NCBI GenBank assembly: GCA_017480325.1
Contig: JAFVAY010000016.1
Span: 18,315 to 82,314 of the forward strand
Length of the DNA stretch: 64,000 nucleotides
Reading direction: 5' to 3'
Source of the DNA: Clostridiales bacterium
Lineage (GTDB): Bacteria; Bacillota; Clostridia; Saccharofermentanales; Saccharofermentanaceae
Shown: positions 27,085 to 34,931 of the stretch, in pieces
Layout: every line of letters begins with the position of its first letter
Numbering within the stretch: position 1 is the first letter of the stretch
Made by a program: the position numbers and the translations under genes
Notes under the pieces: model-generated
What the model saw: the letters and a program-made list of their open reading frames with translations, nothing else
Databases searched by the model: none
Told to the model about the DNA's origin: nothing

Positions 27085-27116
27085 GGGGTCGGGCGCAGTG
27101 CTCGGCCCCTTTTCTG
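27085..27116 (+). terminator. terminator of pflB
   Basis: GC-rich stem GGGGTCG (27085-27091) / CGGCCCC (27103-27109, one G-T pair) followed by TTTTCTG. Confidence 0.75.
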
Positions 27117-27154
27117 TTATAATCTAAAGACACTATCATTGTACGAGGTTTCTT

Positions 27155-27883
27155 ATGTCCCAAGGTTATATTCATTCAACAGAGAGTTTCGGTTCTGCGG
27201 ACGGTCCGGGAGTAAGGTTCATTATATTTTTCTCAGGCTGCGCGATGCGCTGTCAGTTCTGTCACAACCCCGACACATGGAAGATGACGGAAGGGCAGCT
27301 TAAGAGCGCAGATGAGCTTATAGAGCAGGCTTTAAGATATAAGAATTACTGGGGGCCTCTGGGAGGCATCACGGTGTCGGGCGGCGAGCCTCTGATGCAG
27401 ATAGATTTTCTGCTGGAGCTCTTCGAGAAGGCGAAGGCAAAGGGGATCAACACCTGTCTTGATACCTCGGGCAATCCTTATAACACGAATCCCGAGTGGC
27501 ACGATAAGTTCCTTCGGTTGATGAAGGTCACAGATCTTGTGATGCTGGACATTAAGCACATCGACCCCGAGGGACACAAGCTTCTTACGAAGCAGCCTAA
27601 CGACAATATCCTTGCCATGGCGCGGGAGCTTTCTGATCTGGGAGTTAAGATGTGGATCCGTCACGTGCTGGTGCCGGAGCGTAATGACAAGGATGAGTAT
27701 CTTATTAAGCTTGCCGAGTTTATTAAGACGCTGAAGACCGTGGAGCGCGTCGAGGTGCTGCCGTATCACACGTTGGGCGTTCATAAGTGGGAGACGCTGG
27801 GTATTCCGTATGAGCTCGAGGGTATCTCGACTCCGTCCAAGGAGCGTGTGGAGAATGCGCGTCAGATCTTAGGTGCGAGGTAA
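27155..27883 (+). CDS. pflA: pyruvate formate-lyase activating enzyme
   Basis: 242 residues. The radical-SAM cluster motif CxxxCxxC is C29, C33 and C36 in SGCAMRCQFCHNPD; VSGGEPL provides the SAM-binding glycines. It installs the glycyl radical on PflB. A TATAAT about 30 bases upstream suggests its own promoter after the pflB terminator. Confidence 0.95.
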   Translation: MSQGYIHSTESFGSADGPGVRFIIFFSGCAMRCQFCHNPDTWKMTEGQLKSADELIEQALRYKNYWGPLGGITVSGGEPLMQIDFLLELFEKAKAKGINTCLDTSGNPYNTNPEWHDKFLRLMKVTDLVMLDIKHIDPEGHKLLTKQPNDNILAMARELSDLGVKMWIRHVLVPERNDKDEYLIKLAEFIKTLKTVERVEVLPYHTLGVHKWETLGIPYELEGISTPSKERVENARQILGAR

Positions 27884-27891
27884 CGGGTTAA

Positions 27892-28542
27892 GTGAAGTTT
27901 AAAGCGGTTCTATTCGACATGGACGGGGTCATAATAGACTCCGAGCAGGCAGTGATCGACTGCTGGAAGATCGTGGCTGATAAATACGGCATCCCCGATA
28001 TCGAGAGCTTCTGTACCAGCGTCCTTGGCGTTAATGCCGAGAATACGCGAAAAATTTTTAACAGCAAGTACGAAGGGAAGTTCTCTTATGATGATTTTAA
28101 GCCGGAGATGAGGGAGCTTTTCGCGCAGAGGTTCGATGCAGGGCAGGTGCCGGTGAAGCCGGGAGCAAGGGAGCTTCTGTCGTATCTTAAGGAGAACGGA
28201 ATTAAGACGGCGCTGTGCTCGTCGACGTCGGAAGCGGCGGTCAAGCGGGAGATGCGGGGCGTCGGACTGTATGACTACTTCGATGCTTACATGTGCGGAG
28301 ATCAGGTCACGAGAAGTAAGCCGGATCCTGAGATATGGATCAAGGGATTGCAAAAAATCGGTGTGGAGGCGTCGGATGCGGCTGCGATAGAGGACTCCTA
28401 TAACGGTGTCAGGTCGGCCAAGGCGGCGGGACTTTACACCTTCATGGTGCCTGATCTGATCGCGCCTGACGAAGAGATGCGAAGCCTCGCAGATGAGATA
28501 TTGCCGTCACTTAACGAGGTCCTGAACAAAGTGTGTAATTAA
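27892..28542 (+). CDS. HAD-superfamily hydrolase (beta-phosphoglucomutase-like)
   Basis: 216 residues from a GTG start 8 bases after pflA. Motif I FDMDGVIIDSE (catalytic Asp pair), motif II CSSTSEAAVKREM, motif III lysine in SKPDPEIW and the acidic motif IV IEDSYNGVRSA are all present, with a helical cap between about residues 15 and 80. It is a phosphatase or phosphomutase acting on small phosphorylated metabolites; the substrate cannot be told from the sequence. Probably cotranscribed with pflA. Confidence 0.85.
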   Translation: MKFKAVLFDMDGVIIDSEQAVIDCWKIVADKYGIPDIESFCTSVLGVNAENTRKIFNSKYEGKFSYDDFKPEMRELFAQRFDAGQVPVKPGARELLSYLKENGIKTALCSSTSEAAVKREMRGVGLYDYFDAYMCGDQVTRSKPDPEIWIKGLQKIGVEASDAAAIEDSYNGVRSAKAAGLYTFMVPDLIAPDEEMRSLADEILPSLNEVLNKVCN

Positions 28543-28606
28543 TGACCCAGACGTTCCTGAATTGACGCGTTATAATAATGGGAAATACATAAGGGAGGCG
28601 TGTTAT

Positions 28607-29839
28607 ATGCAGGAAATCAAGTGTCCGGAATGCGGAAAGGTATTTCAAGTAGACGAGTCAGGATATGCCCAGATTCTAAAGCAGGTCAGGGATCACGAGT
28701 TCGAGAAGGAGCTAAGCGAGAGGGAGGAGTCTGATCTTGCCATCGCGAGGATGGAGCAGGAGAAGGCCTTCAGTCAGGAGCTTACGAAGAAGCAGAACGA
28801 GCTGTCGGATAAGGACAGACAGATCTTAGAGCTTAAGTCTCAGCTTGATAAGGCAGAGACAGAGAAGGAGCTGGCGGTCACCAAGGCGACTCAGGAGAAG
28901 GATAAAGAGCTGTCCGAGAAGGATAATGAGATCATCAAGCTTAAGGGTGATCTTGATCTTCAGAAGAAGGAAGGCGAGCTCGAGAAGAATAACCTCGTCG
29001 AGAAGCACAGAAATGAGATCATTCTGCGCGACGAGGAGATCGTCAGACTTAAGGAGTACAAGGAGTCTCTTAAGACCAAGATGGTCGGCGAGGATCTTGA
29101 GCAGCACTGTATGAATCAGTTCAATCAGATCCGTATGACGGCTTTTCCGAATGCTTACTTCGAGAAGGATAACGATGCGAGCTCCGGAAGCAAAGGCGAT
29201 TTTATCTTCCGTGACTATGTCGACGGAACGGAATTCATATCCATTATGTTTGATATGAAGAACGAACAGGATTCGACGAAGACCAAGCATAAGAACGAAG
29301 ACTTCTTTAAGGAGCTTGATAAGGACCGCACCGAGAAGAAATGTGAATATGCAGTCCTAGTCTCGATGCTTGAGAGGGACAACGAATACTACAATAACGG
29401 CATCGTGGATGTATCGTACAGATACGATAAGATGTATGTAATACGCCCGCAGTTCTTTATCCCTTTGATCTCGTTGTTGCGTAACGCAGCTCTCAATTCA
29501 CTTGAGTATCAGAAGAAGCTTGCCGAGGTGCAGAGTCAGCAGATCGATCTTTATAACTTTGAAGATAATCTGAGTGCATTTAAGAATGATTTTTCCGTGT
29601 CAGTGCTTAATGCGGAGAAGAACTATAACAAGGCTATAGAAGATATAGATAAGGCAATATCGAATCTTCAGGATGTAAGAGACAAACTCGAGAAGTCGAT
29701 GAAGAATCTTAATACTGCGAATAATAAGCTTGATAAGGTAAACATCAAGAAGCTGACGAAGAATGCTCCGTCGGTCAAGGCGATGTTCGATGAGATAAAG
29801 GAAGCGGAGAATATTACTTCAGAAGATACTTCTTCGTGA
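28607..29839 (+). CDS. DUF2130 coiled-coil protein with nuclease-like core
   Basis: 410 residues. A short CPECGK start is followed by a long coiled coil (about residues 30-160, heptads rich in Lys/Glu/Leu), then the DUF2130 core with GDFIFRDYVDGTEFISIMFDMKNE, which has the Asp...Glu-x-Lys-like spacing of restriction-type nucleases, and a second coiled region. Related to RmuC-like proteins by architecture. The ATG at 28607 has AAGGGAGG 8 bases upstream; a TATAAT at about 28570 gives a normal leader. The 3' end overlaps the convergent membrane protein gene by 26 bases. Role in DNA maintenance is inferred. Confidence 0.8.
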   Translation: MQEIKCPECGKVFQVDESGYAQILKQVRDHEFEKELSEREESDLAIARMEQEKAFSQELTKKQNELSDKDRQILELKSQLDKAETEKELAVTKATQEKDKELSEKDNEIIKLKGDLDLQKKEGELEKNNLVEKHRNEIILRDEEIVRLKEYKESLKTKMVGEDLEQHCMNQFNQIRMTAFPNAYFEKDNDASSGSKGDFIFRDYVDGTEFISIMFDMKNEQDSTKTKHKNEDFFKELDKDRTEKKCEYAVLVSMLERDNEYYNNGIVDVSYRYDKMYVIRPQFFIPLISLLRNAALNSLEYQKKLAEVQSQQIDLYNFEDNLSAFKNDFSVSVLNAEKNYNKAIEDIDKAISNLQDVRDKLEKSMKNLNTANNKLDKVNIKKLTKNAPSVKAMFDEIKEAENITSEDTSS

Positions 29840-30485
29840 ATCTCTGAGTGAAGAATACGATAAGAGGGCCCATACAGAAGGCGGTGATTAGTGTGCCGAT
29901 CCCGACTATGGTGGGAAGCATCTTAACAGGCTGACCTGAAGTAAGGAAGAGGATGGTTCCCAGGATCACGCATACGAAGTCGGTGATCACACGGACGTAC
30001 TTGAATTTACCCTTCTTCCAGGTGTTGGCGATGATGAGTGCGACGGCATCGTAGGTGGATACTCCGAGGTCCGCAGGCATATAAAGTGCCGCGGAGAAAC
30101 TTAGCATCAAGACTCCGATAATGAGGCAGATGATCCTCGCGGCGATCATGCCCTCGGGAGCGACTCGGATGAGAAGGCCCTCGGTGAACTGTGCCAGGTA
30201 GCCTACGAAGAACAGGTTGAGAATAGTTCCAAGGCCCACGTAGTGCCGATCGAAGATAAGGCTGAATATGAGAAGTACGGCATTCGCTATGACGTAGAGA
30301 GTGCCGTACTGGATGGGCACCACTTCGTCGAGACCGCACATGAAGGATGTGAACGGATCCACGCCGAACATCGCGAACTTGAAGAAGCCGACCGCGATAC
30401 CGCAGATCGCCACTCCGATAACAGACAATGCTATGCGCATCCTGATGTGATCGCGATGAAAGAATTCCGTAATAGCCGTTCTCAT
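29814..30485 (-). CDS. YczE/YitT-type membrane protein
   Basis: 223 residues with about five membrane segments and the family's conserved loops (FGVDPFTSFMCGL, ADLGVSTYDAVA). Function unknown in the family; members are thought to be transporters or membrane organisers. Of two possible starts, the ATG at 30485 is preferred: a minus-strand GATAAT (30500-30495) ends nine bases before it, so the ATG at 30494 would fall ahead of the transcription start. Converges with the DUF2130 gene. Confidence 0.8.
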   Translation of the reverse strand: MRTAITEFFHRDHIRMRIALSVIGVAICGIAVGFFKFAMFGVDPFTSFMCGLDEVVPIQYGTLYVIANAVLLIFSLIFDRHYVGLGTILNLFFVGYLAQFTEGLLIRVAPEGMIAARIICLIIGVLMLSFSAALYMPADLGVSTYDAVALIIANTWKKGKFKYVRVITDFVCVILGTILFLTSGQPVKMLPTIVGIGTLITAFCMGPLIVFFTQRFTKKYLLK

Positions 30486-30576
30486 GGGACACATATTATC
30501 ACGTATTTATTTCCTGTGGCAAACAAAGAGCTCTTATGGTAATATATTCAGGCATTCAAGATGAATGCTTCGATTC

Positions 30577-30667
30577 GGAGAAGTACCCAAGAGGCCGAAG
30601 GGGAGGCTTTGCTAAAGCTTTAGGCTGGGCAACTGGCGCGAGGGTTCGAATCCCTCCTTCTCCGCCA
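30577..30667 (+). tRNA. tRNA-Ser (anticodon GCU)
   Basis: The 91-base sequence has acceptor GGAGAAG / CTTCTCC, a long variable arm, anticodon loop TTTGCTAAA (GCT), T-arm GGTTCGAATCC and encoded CCA. A terminator follows at once. Confidence 0.95.
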
Positions 30668-30674
30668 CTGCTAG

Positions 30675-30703
30675 CAAGGACACCCGTTTGGGTGTCCTTG
30701 TTT
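30675..30703 (+). terminator. terminator of tRNA-Ser(GCU)
   Basis: Perfect 11-base stem CAAGGACACCC / GGGTGTCCTTG with a four-base loop and TTTGCT after it. Confidence 0.85.
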
Positions 30704-31042
30704 GCTGTGATGAAAAAGAAGGGGATTCGAACCCGTGAGGGGACCGGTTTAACCACTCCTCTTGTTACGGACTCCGAAGCGAATTTGCCACAGAGTGTGG
30801 AAAAACTGATAATTTGGCAGACTATTTGGCAATTTGGGCTTGTTTTTGCCAACGAGTGTGGATTTTCTCAACATTTGGCAGACTTCGTGACAGACAATAG
30901 AATCCGCGAGACCGTTATGCGGTGCATTCGTTTTGGTAGCGCTATACGAGAAGCACATCTTGATAGCCATAACAAGGTTTCAATCAATCGAAATTACATT
31001 ATAATAATTGCAAGTAATTAAAAGACCGGCACAGAGGTAATT
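30704..31042. other. gene-free region with integration-site-like remnants
   Basis: About 340 bases. It contains a T-arm-like sequence on the minus strand (about 30717-30735) and two 39-bp direct repeat units at 61-bp spacing (30784-30883). I see no gene; the open frames running through it include the tRNA and are spurious. Confidence 0.55.
30784..30883 (+). repeat. 61-bp-period direct repeat, possible recombinase arm sites
   Basis: TTTGCCACAGAGTGTGG (30784) and TTTGGCAGAC (30813) recur as TTTGCCAACGAGTGTGG (30845) and TTTGGCAGAC (30874), each shifted by exactly 61 bases. TTTGCCA and TTTGGCA are inverted relative to each other inside a unit. Confidence 0.7.
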
Positions 31043-31216
31043 ATGGCAAGCTGTGAGACATGTCAGTACGCATATATGGATGAGGAAACTGGTGAGGCGG
31101 TCTGTGATCTGGACCTCGATGAGGATGAGGTGTTAAGGCTGTCACAGCGTCGCAGTAAGGAATGCCCCTTCTATAAAGACGGGGATGAATATAAGACCGT
31201 AAGGCATCAGATGTAA
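31043..31216 (+). CDS. DUF6472-like small cysteine protein
   Basis: 57 residues. Four cysteines are arranged as SCETCQYAYMDE, then AVCDLDLDEDEV and ECPFYKDGDEYKTVR; this matches small clostridial proteins I know as DUF6472, which probably bind a metal. RBS AGAGGTAA lies just upstream of ATG 31043. The next gene starts 16 bases after the stop, so the two are likely cotranscribed. Function unknown. Confidence 0.75.
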   Translation: MASCETCQYAYMDEETGEAVCDLDLDEDEVLRLSQRRSKECPFYKDGDEYKTVRHQM

Positions 31217-31232
31217 GATCGGAGGAGACCCC

Positions 31233-32258
31233 ATGAGAGCACTGTTTATAGGTGGAACCGGAACTATCAGCACAGCCATCGTAAGAAGGCTTGTGGAGGA
31301 GCTTAACTGGGAGGTCTGGCTCATCAACCGCGGCAACAGGACATCGGTGCTTCCCGAGGGCGTCCATCAAATCATCGCGGATATCAATGACGAGGAACTG
31401 GTGAAGGAGAAGCTCGAAGGTCTTTTCTTCGATACCGTATGCGAGTTCATAGGCTTCACTGTCAAGGACGTGGAGCGGGACTACAGGCTTTTCGCAGGGA
31501 AGACAAGGCAGTATATCTACACAAGCTCGGCCTCCGCTTACCATAAGCCTGCCGCGAGCTACATCATAAACGAAGGCACGACGCTCGCGAATCCCTACTG
31601 GCAGTACTCGCGTGACAAGATCGCCAGCGAAGAATTTCTCATGCGTAAGTACAGGGAGGTGGGCTTCCCGGTAACCATCGTGAGGCCCAGCCATACTTAT
31701 GACGAGAGGCACATCCCCTTGGGCGTTCACGGCAAGAAGGGCTTCTGGCAGGTCATCAAAAGGATGCAGGAGGGCAAGCCTGTCATCATTCAGGGCGACG
31801 GCACCTCTCTATGGACCCTTACCTTCAACACGGACTTCGCCATCGGCTACACGGGTCTTATGGGCAACCGTCACGCCATCGGCGAGGCCTTCCAGATCAC
31901 GAGTGACGAGACCTTAACGTGGAACCAGATCTACGCGACGATAGCCGATGCCCTGGGCGTCGAGCTTCACCCCTATCACGTGGCTTCGGATTTTCTTGCA
32001 GCTGCAGGGGATAAGTACGGCTTCGACTTCGAGGGAAGCCTCATCGGCGATAAGTCCGTGTCCGTCGTGTTCGATAACACTAAGCTGAAGCGCGCCGTCC
32101 CCGGCATGAGGACCGAGGTCTGCTTCCACGAGGGCGTTCGCCGCGCGCTCGACTACATCCTGTCTCACCCCGAGGAGTGCCAGCAGGAGGACCCGGAATT
32201 CGACGAGTGGTGCGAGAATGTCATAGCTGTTCTGGAGTCGGCGAAAAGCTTATTATAA
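31233..32258 (+). CDS. NAD-dependent epimerase/reductase-like (extended SDR) protein
   Basis: 341 residues. The N-terminal Rossmann motif is FIGGTGTISTAIVRRL (residues 5-20). The SDR catalytic region is altered: YTSSASAYHKP contains the Ser/Tyr area but the classical YxxxK appears instead as QYSRDKIASE (Tyr-x-x-x-Lys). IVRPSHTYDERH is the usual downstream segment. It may act on a nucleotide sugar or other hydroxy compound. RBS GGAGGAG precedes the start. Confidence 0.8.
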   Translation: MRALFIGGTGTISTAIVRRLVEELNWEVWLINRGNRTSVLPEGVHQIIADINDEELVKEKLEGLFFDTVCEFIGFTVKDVERDYRLFAGKTRQYIYTSSASAYHKPAASYIINEGTTLANPYWQYSRDKIASEEFLMRKYREVGFPVTIVRPSHTYDERHIPLGVHGKKGFWQVIKRMQEGKPVIIQGDGTSLWTLTFNTDFAIGYTGLMGNRHAIGEAFQITSDETLTWNQIYATIADALGVELHPYHVASDFLAAAGDKYGFDFEGSLIGDKSVSVVFDNTKLKRAVPGMRTEVCFHEGVRRALDYILSHPEECQQEDPEFDEWCENVIAVLESAKSLL

Positions 32259-32388
32259 GCATTCCCATCCCCACAACTGCATCTTGCCGGAGTTTTTTGC
32301 ATCTTACCGTGAGAGCTGTTGAAGTCCGGGGCCAGCCCGATTATATTCGCCTCAAGAAACAATTCTTTGAATTACTCGGAGGCGTAAT

Positions 32389-33561
32389 ATGTTCAGACTT
32401 ATACTGTTTATTATCATCATCGCGATTGGTGTTCTCACGTACAAGGCGAAGGGCAAGAAAGGGCGTGTTGCCCTGATCGTCCTTGATGTTTTTCTCGGAC
32501 TTATCCTCATCGCATCCATCGCTCTTCCGGCGATACTCTTTACAGATTATCAGGGACGCCCGACCACAGGGCCTTACGAGGTTAAGCAGTGCCAGGCGAT
32601 ACTTATTGACAGCGCAAGACAGGATATATTCGAGAACGACGGATCGAGCCGCGAGGTGCCGGTATACTTCTACTATCCCGAGGGCGTGACGGAGGAGGAC
32701 AGCCTGCCGCTGGTTATCTTCTCACACGGTGCGTTCGGATACTATCAGAGCAACACATCGACCTACATGGAGCTCGCGAGCAACGGCTATGTAGTCGTAA
32801 GTCTCGACCACCCGCATCACTCCTTCTATACTCACGATACATCCGGCAAGACAGTCATCGTCGACCGCGAATTCATTCAGACGGCGATGTATCTTCAGGG
32901 CAACGATGATACAGATGCGCAGGAGACCTACGATATCACATCCGCATGGATGGAGCTTCGCGAGGAGGATATGAATTTTGTCATCGATACTATTAAGGCC
33001 GCGGCCGCTTCCGGCGAGCTGGACGACGCGTGGTTTACGGAGGAGACAGCACGTGAAGATGTGCTCGACACAGTAAGCCTCATAGACAGCACGAAGATCG
33101 GTCTGATGGGTCATTCTCTGGGCGGCGCCACGGCGGTCACGGTCGGAAGAAGAGAAGATGTGTCTGCGGCGATCGATCTTGACGGCACCATGATAGGCGA
33201 GGAGACCGGAGTGATCGACGGCGTTTATCAGATTGATGAGAGACCATATACCACGCCTCTTCTGGCGATCGACTCCGAGTCTCACCATAACAGCAGAGTA
33301 GAGGCTCGCGGCGAGGGTTATGTCTATGCGAATAATGTTATACTTGATAATGCAACGACAGGGTACAGCACCTACATAGAAGGCGCCGAGCACATGAATT
33401 TCACGGATCTTCCCTTGTTCTCGCCCATGCTGGCGCAGAATCTGGGAATAGGCAATGTCGATGCAGGAGAGTGTATAGATCAGGTCAACGCGCTGGTGCT
33501 GTCATTCTTCGATTGCTACCTTAAAGGCGAGGGGACGTTTACGGTAAACGACAGTTACTGA
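32389..33561 (+). CDS. membrane-anchored alpha/beta hydrolase
   Basis: 390 residues. Two N-terminal hydrophobic segments (residues 2-15 and 25-50) precede an extracellular alpha/beta-hydrolase domain similar to platelet-activating-factor acetylhydrolases: oxyanion region VIFSHGAFGYYQS, nucleophile elbow GLMGHSLGGATAV, and a late histidine in EGAEHMNFTD. It should hydrolyse esters or lipids at the cell surface. RBS CGGAGG precedes the ATG. A LytTR gene starts 1 base after its stop, so the three genes to 34455 may form one unit. Confidence 0.82.
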   Translation: MFRLILFIIIIAIGVLTYKAKGKKGRVALIVLDVFLGLILIASIALPAILFTDYQGRPTTGPYEVKQCQAILIDSARQDIFENDGSSREVPVYFYYPEGVTEEDSLPLVIFSHGAFGYYQSNTSTYMELASNGYVVVSLDHPHHSFYTHDTSGKTVIVDREFIQTAMYLQGNDDTDAQETYDITSAWMELREEDMNFVIDTIKAAAASGELDDAWFTEETAREDVLDTVSLIDSTKIGLMGHSLGGATAVTVGRREDVSAAIDLDGTMIGEETGVIDGVYQIDERPYTTPLLAIDSESHHNSRVEARGEGYVYANNVILDNATTGYSTYIEGAEHMNFTDLPLFSPMLAQNLGIGNVDAGECIDQVNALVLSFFDCYLKGEGTFTVNDSY

Positions 33562-33562
33562 C

Positions 33563-34003
33563 ATGGAAGTTAATATCAAGAAGATCGATACAAAAGAGAG
33601 CGAATACGTCGAGATAGGATGCTGGCGCGTCACCGAGAGGATCGACAATATTGTAAGATACATAAAGCTTAACGACGGTAGTGTTGAAGCTTCAAAGGAC
33701 GAGAAAAAATATCAAATCGCCATAGCGGATATTCTTTATATTGAGTCTGTGGATGAGAAGAGTTTCATTTATTTGAAGGATGACTGTTATGAATCCAGAC
33801 GAAGGCTGTACGATCTTGAAGAAATGCTTAAGCCTAACGGGTTTATGAGGATATCCAAATCGGTGCTTGTGAATCTGATGCGTATAGAATCTATAAAGCC
33901 GGCACTTAACGGAAGATTCCTTTGTCGTTTATCGAACAATGAAGAAGTCATTATCTCCAGGAAATATGTACCTGCAATAAAGAAAAAACTGAGAGGAGAA
34001 TAG
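33563..34003 (+). CDS. LytTR-domain DNA-binding regulator
   Basis: 146 residues, a lone LytTR domain occupying about residues 45-145 (ADILYIESVDEKSFIYLK, then GFMRISKSVLVNLMRIESIKP and VIISRKYVPAIKKKL). No receiver domain is present, so it belongs to the LytTR/DUF3021 two-protein systems in which the next gene encodes a membrane partner. Spacing to that gene is 2 bases. Targets unknown. Confidence 0.88.
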   Translation: MEVNIKKIDTKESEYVEIGCWRVTERIDNIVRYIKLNDGSVEASKDEKKYQIAIADILYIESVDEKSFIYLKDDCYESRRRLYDLEEMLKPNGFMRISKSVLVNLMRIESIKPALNGRFLCRLSNNEEVIISRKYVPAIKKKLRGE

Positions 34004-34005
34004 AT

Positions 34006-34455
34006 ATGAGGGAACGACTATCTGAATGGGTCAGGAATTACTTCATTATTGTTACTCTGATAGATGTGGCGATGCTTGTGTTGGGGAAGTTTTTTGCGCC
34101 GGGTCAGGTCTTCGGATATGAGATTTTTATCTATCCGCTGATATATGGTTTGGTGGGGAGTATCCCGGGACTAATCCTTGTATTCACCGGCAAGAGCGAC
34201 CGCGAACCTTCAGTCAGGCAATATATAGTAAGGCAGGCATTAAGCGTGCTGGTGATAGTTGCCGTTCTTCTTACCATCATGTTCGCGGGGCAACCTGTAA
34301 ATGCACATAACGTTACGATGGCAGCAGGCGTCGCCGTCAGCGTGCTCGTGGTATTCGCGGCGGTCAACGCGATCACGTGGCTCATCGATTCGAAGACGGC
34401 GCGGGCCATGACCTCTGACCTTAAGTCCTTCCAGGAGCGTAACGCGAGTCTGTAA
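34006..34455 (+). CDS. DUF3021-type membrane partner of the LytTR regulator
   Basis: 149 residues with four predicted membrane segments (about 10-28, 38-58, 78-95 and 103-125). Proteins of this kind are typically encoded next to a lone LytTR protein and are thought to restrain it at the membrane. RBS GAGAGGAG overlaps the end of the upstream gene. Confidence 0.78.
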   Translation: MRERLSEWVRNYFIIVTLIDVAMLVLGKFFAPGQVFGYEIFIYPLIYGLVGSIPGLILVFTGKSDREPSVRQYIVRQALSVLVIVAVLLTIMFAGQPVNAHNVTMAAGVAVSVLVVFAAVNAITWLIDSKTARAMTSDLKSFQERNASL

Positions 34456-34489
34456 TCAGAGCTTCGCGCGAATACTTTTCGAAAAGCTA

Positions 34490-34518
34490 TTGACACCACT
34501 TTCGAGTGGTGTTATATT
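34490..34518 (+). promoter_or_regulatory. padR promoter with an embedded operator
   Basis: TTGACA (34490-34495), 17 bases, TATATT (34513-34518). The spacer is filled by a perfect inverted repeat ACACCACT-TTCG-AGTGGTGT (34493-34512), placing a dimeric repressor site exactly between the two hexamers. A 12-base palindrome CTTTTCGAAAAG precedes it at 34475-34486. Confidence 0.85.
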
Positions 34519-34580
34519 TTACCATGACAGACGTAGTACGACAGACGGAGCAACGACAGTCGTATAGGAAGGAGACGCAT

Positions 34581-34913
34581 ATGGCAGAGATAAGCAGCGA
34601 TGTCATAAGAGGCTACAACGACACCATAATCCTTTATCTGCTTCTGGAAGGGCCATCCTACGGATACGAGATATCGAAGAGGATCAGGACCGGCGCGGAG
34701 GGCAAGTACATAATCAAGGAGACCACACTCTATTCGGCTTTCACGAGAATGGAGAAGAACGGATATATCGAGTCCTTCACGGATGAGGTGATGTCCGGTG
34801 GCAAGAAGAGGACCTACTACAGGATCACGGATGCCGGAAGAGAATACTACCGCGCCAAGTGCGAGGAGTGGCAGCTCACCAAGGAAGTTATAGAGAAGTT
34901 TATCGCGCGATAA
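34581..34913 (+). CDS. PadR-family transcriptional repressor
   Basis: 110 residues. The winged HTH spans residues 8-85 with LLEGPSYGYEISKRI and IKETTLYSAFTRMEKNGYI; the wing has GGKKRTYYRITDAG, the classical PadR signature. RBS AAGGAGACGC supports the ATG at 34581 over upstream in-frame starts. It probably represses its own operon through the palindrome in its promoter. The downstream HAAS-domain membrane protein is the usual PadR partner. Confidence 0.92.
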   Translation: MAEISSDVIRGYNDTIILYLLLEGPSYGYEISKRIRTGAEGKYIIKETTLYSAFTRMEKNGYIESFTDEVMSGGKKRTYYRITDAGREYYRAKCEEWQLTKEVIEKFIAR

Positions 34914-34931
34914 GGGGGCAGGAGAGACGAT

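Noticed and set aside
30717..30735. GGTTCGAATCCCC-type sequence on the minus strand as a further tRNA
   Set aside because: Only a T-arm-like stretch is present; no acceptor or anticodon stem can be drawn around it.
30536..31021. 161-codon open frame running through tRNA-Ser(GCU)
   Set aside because: It includes the whole tRNA and its terminator and has no coding-like composition or ribosome-binding site.
32165..32362. Minus-strand open frame overlapping the end of the SDR gene
   Set aside because: Shadow of a real gene at its left half, and no ribosome-binding site.
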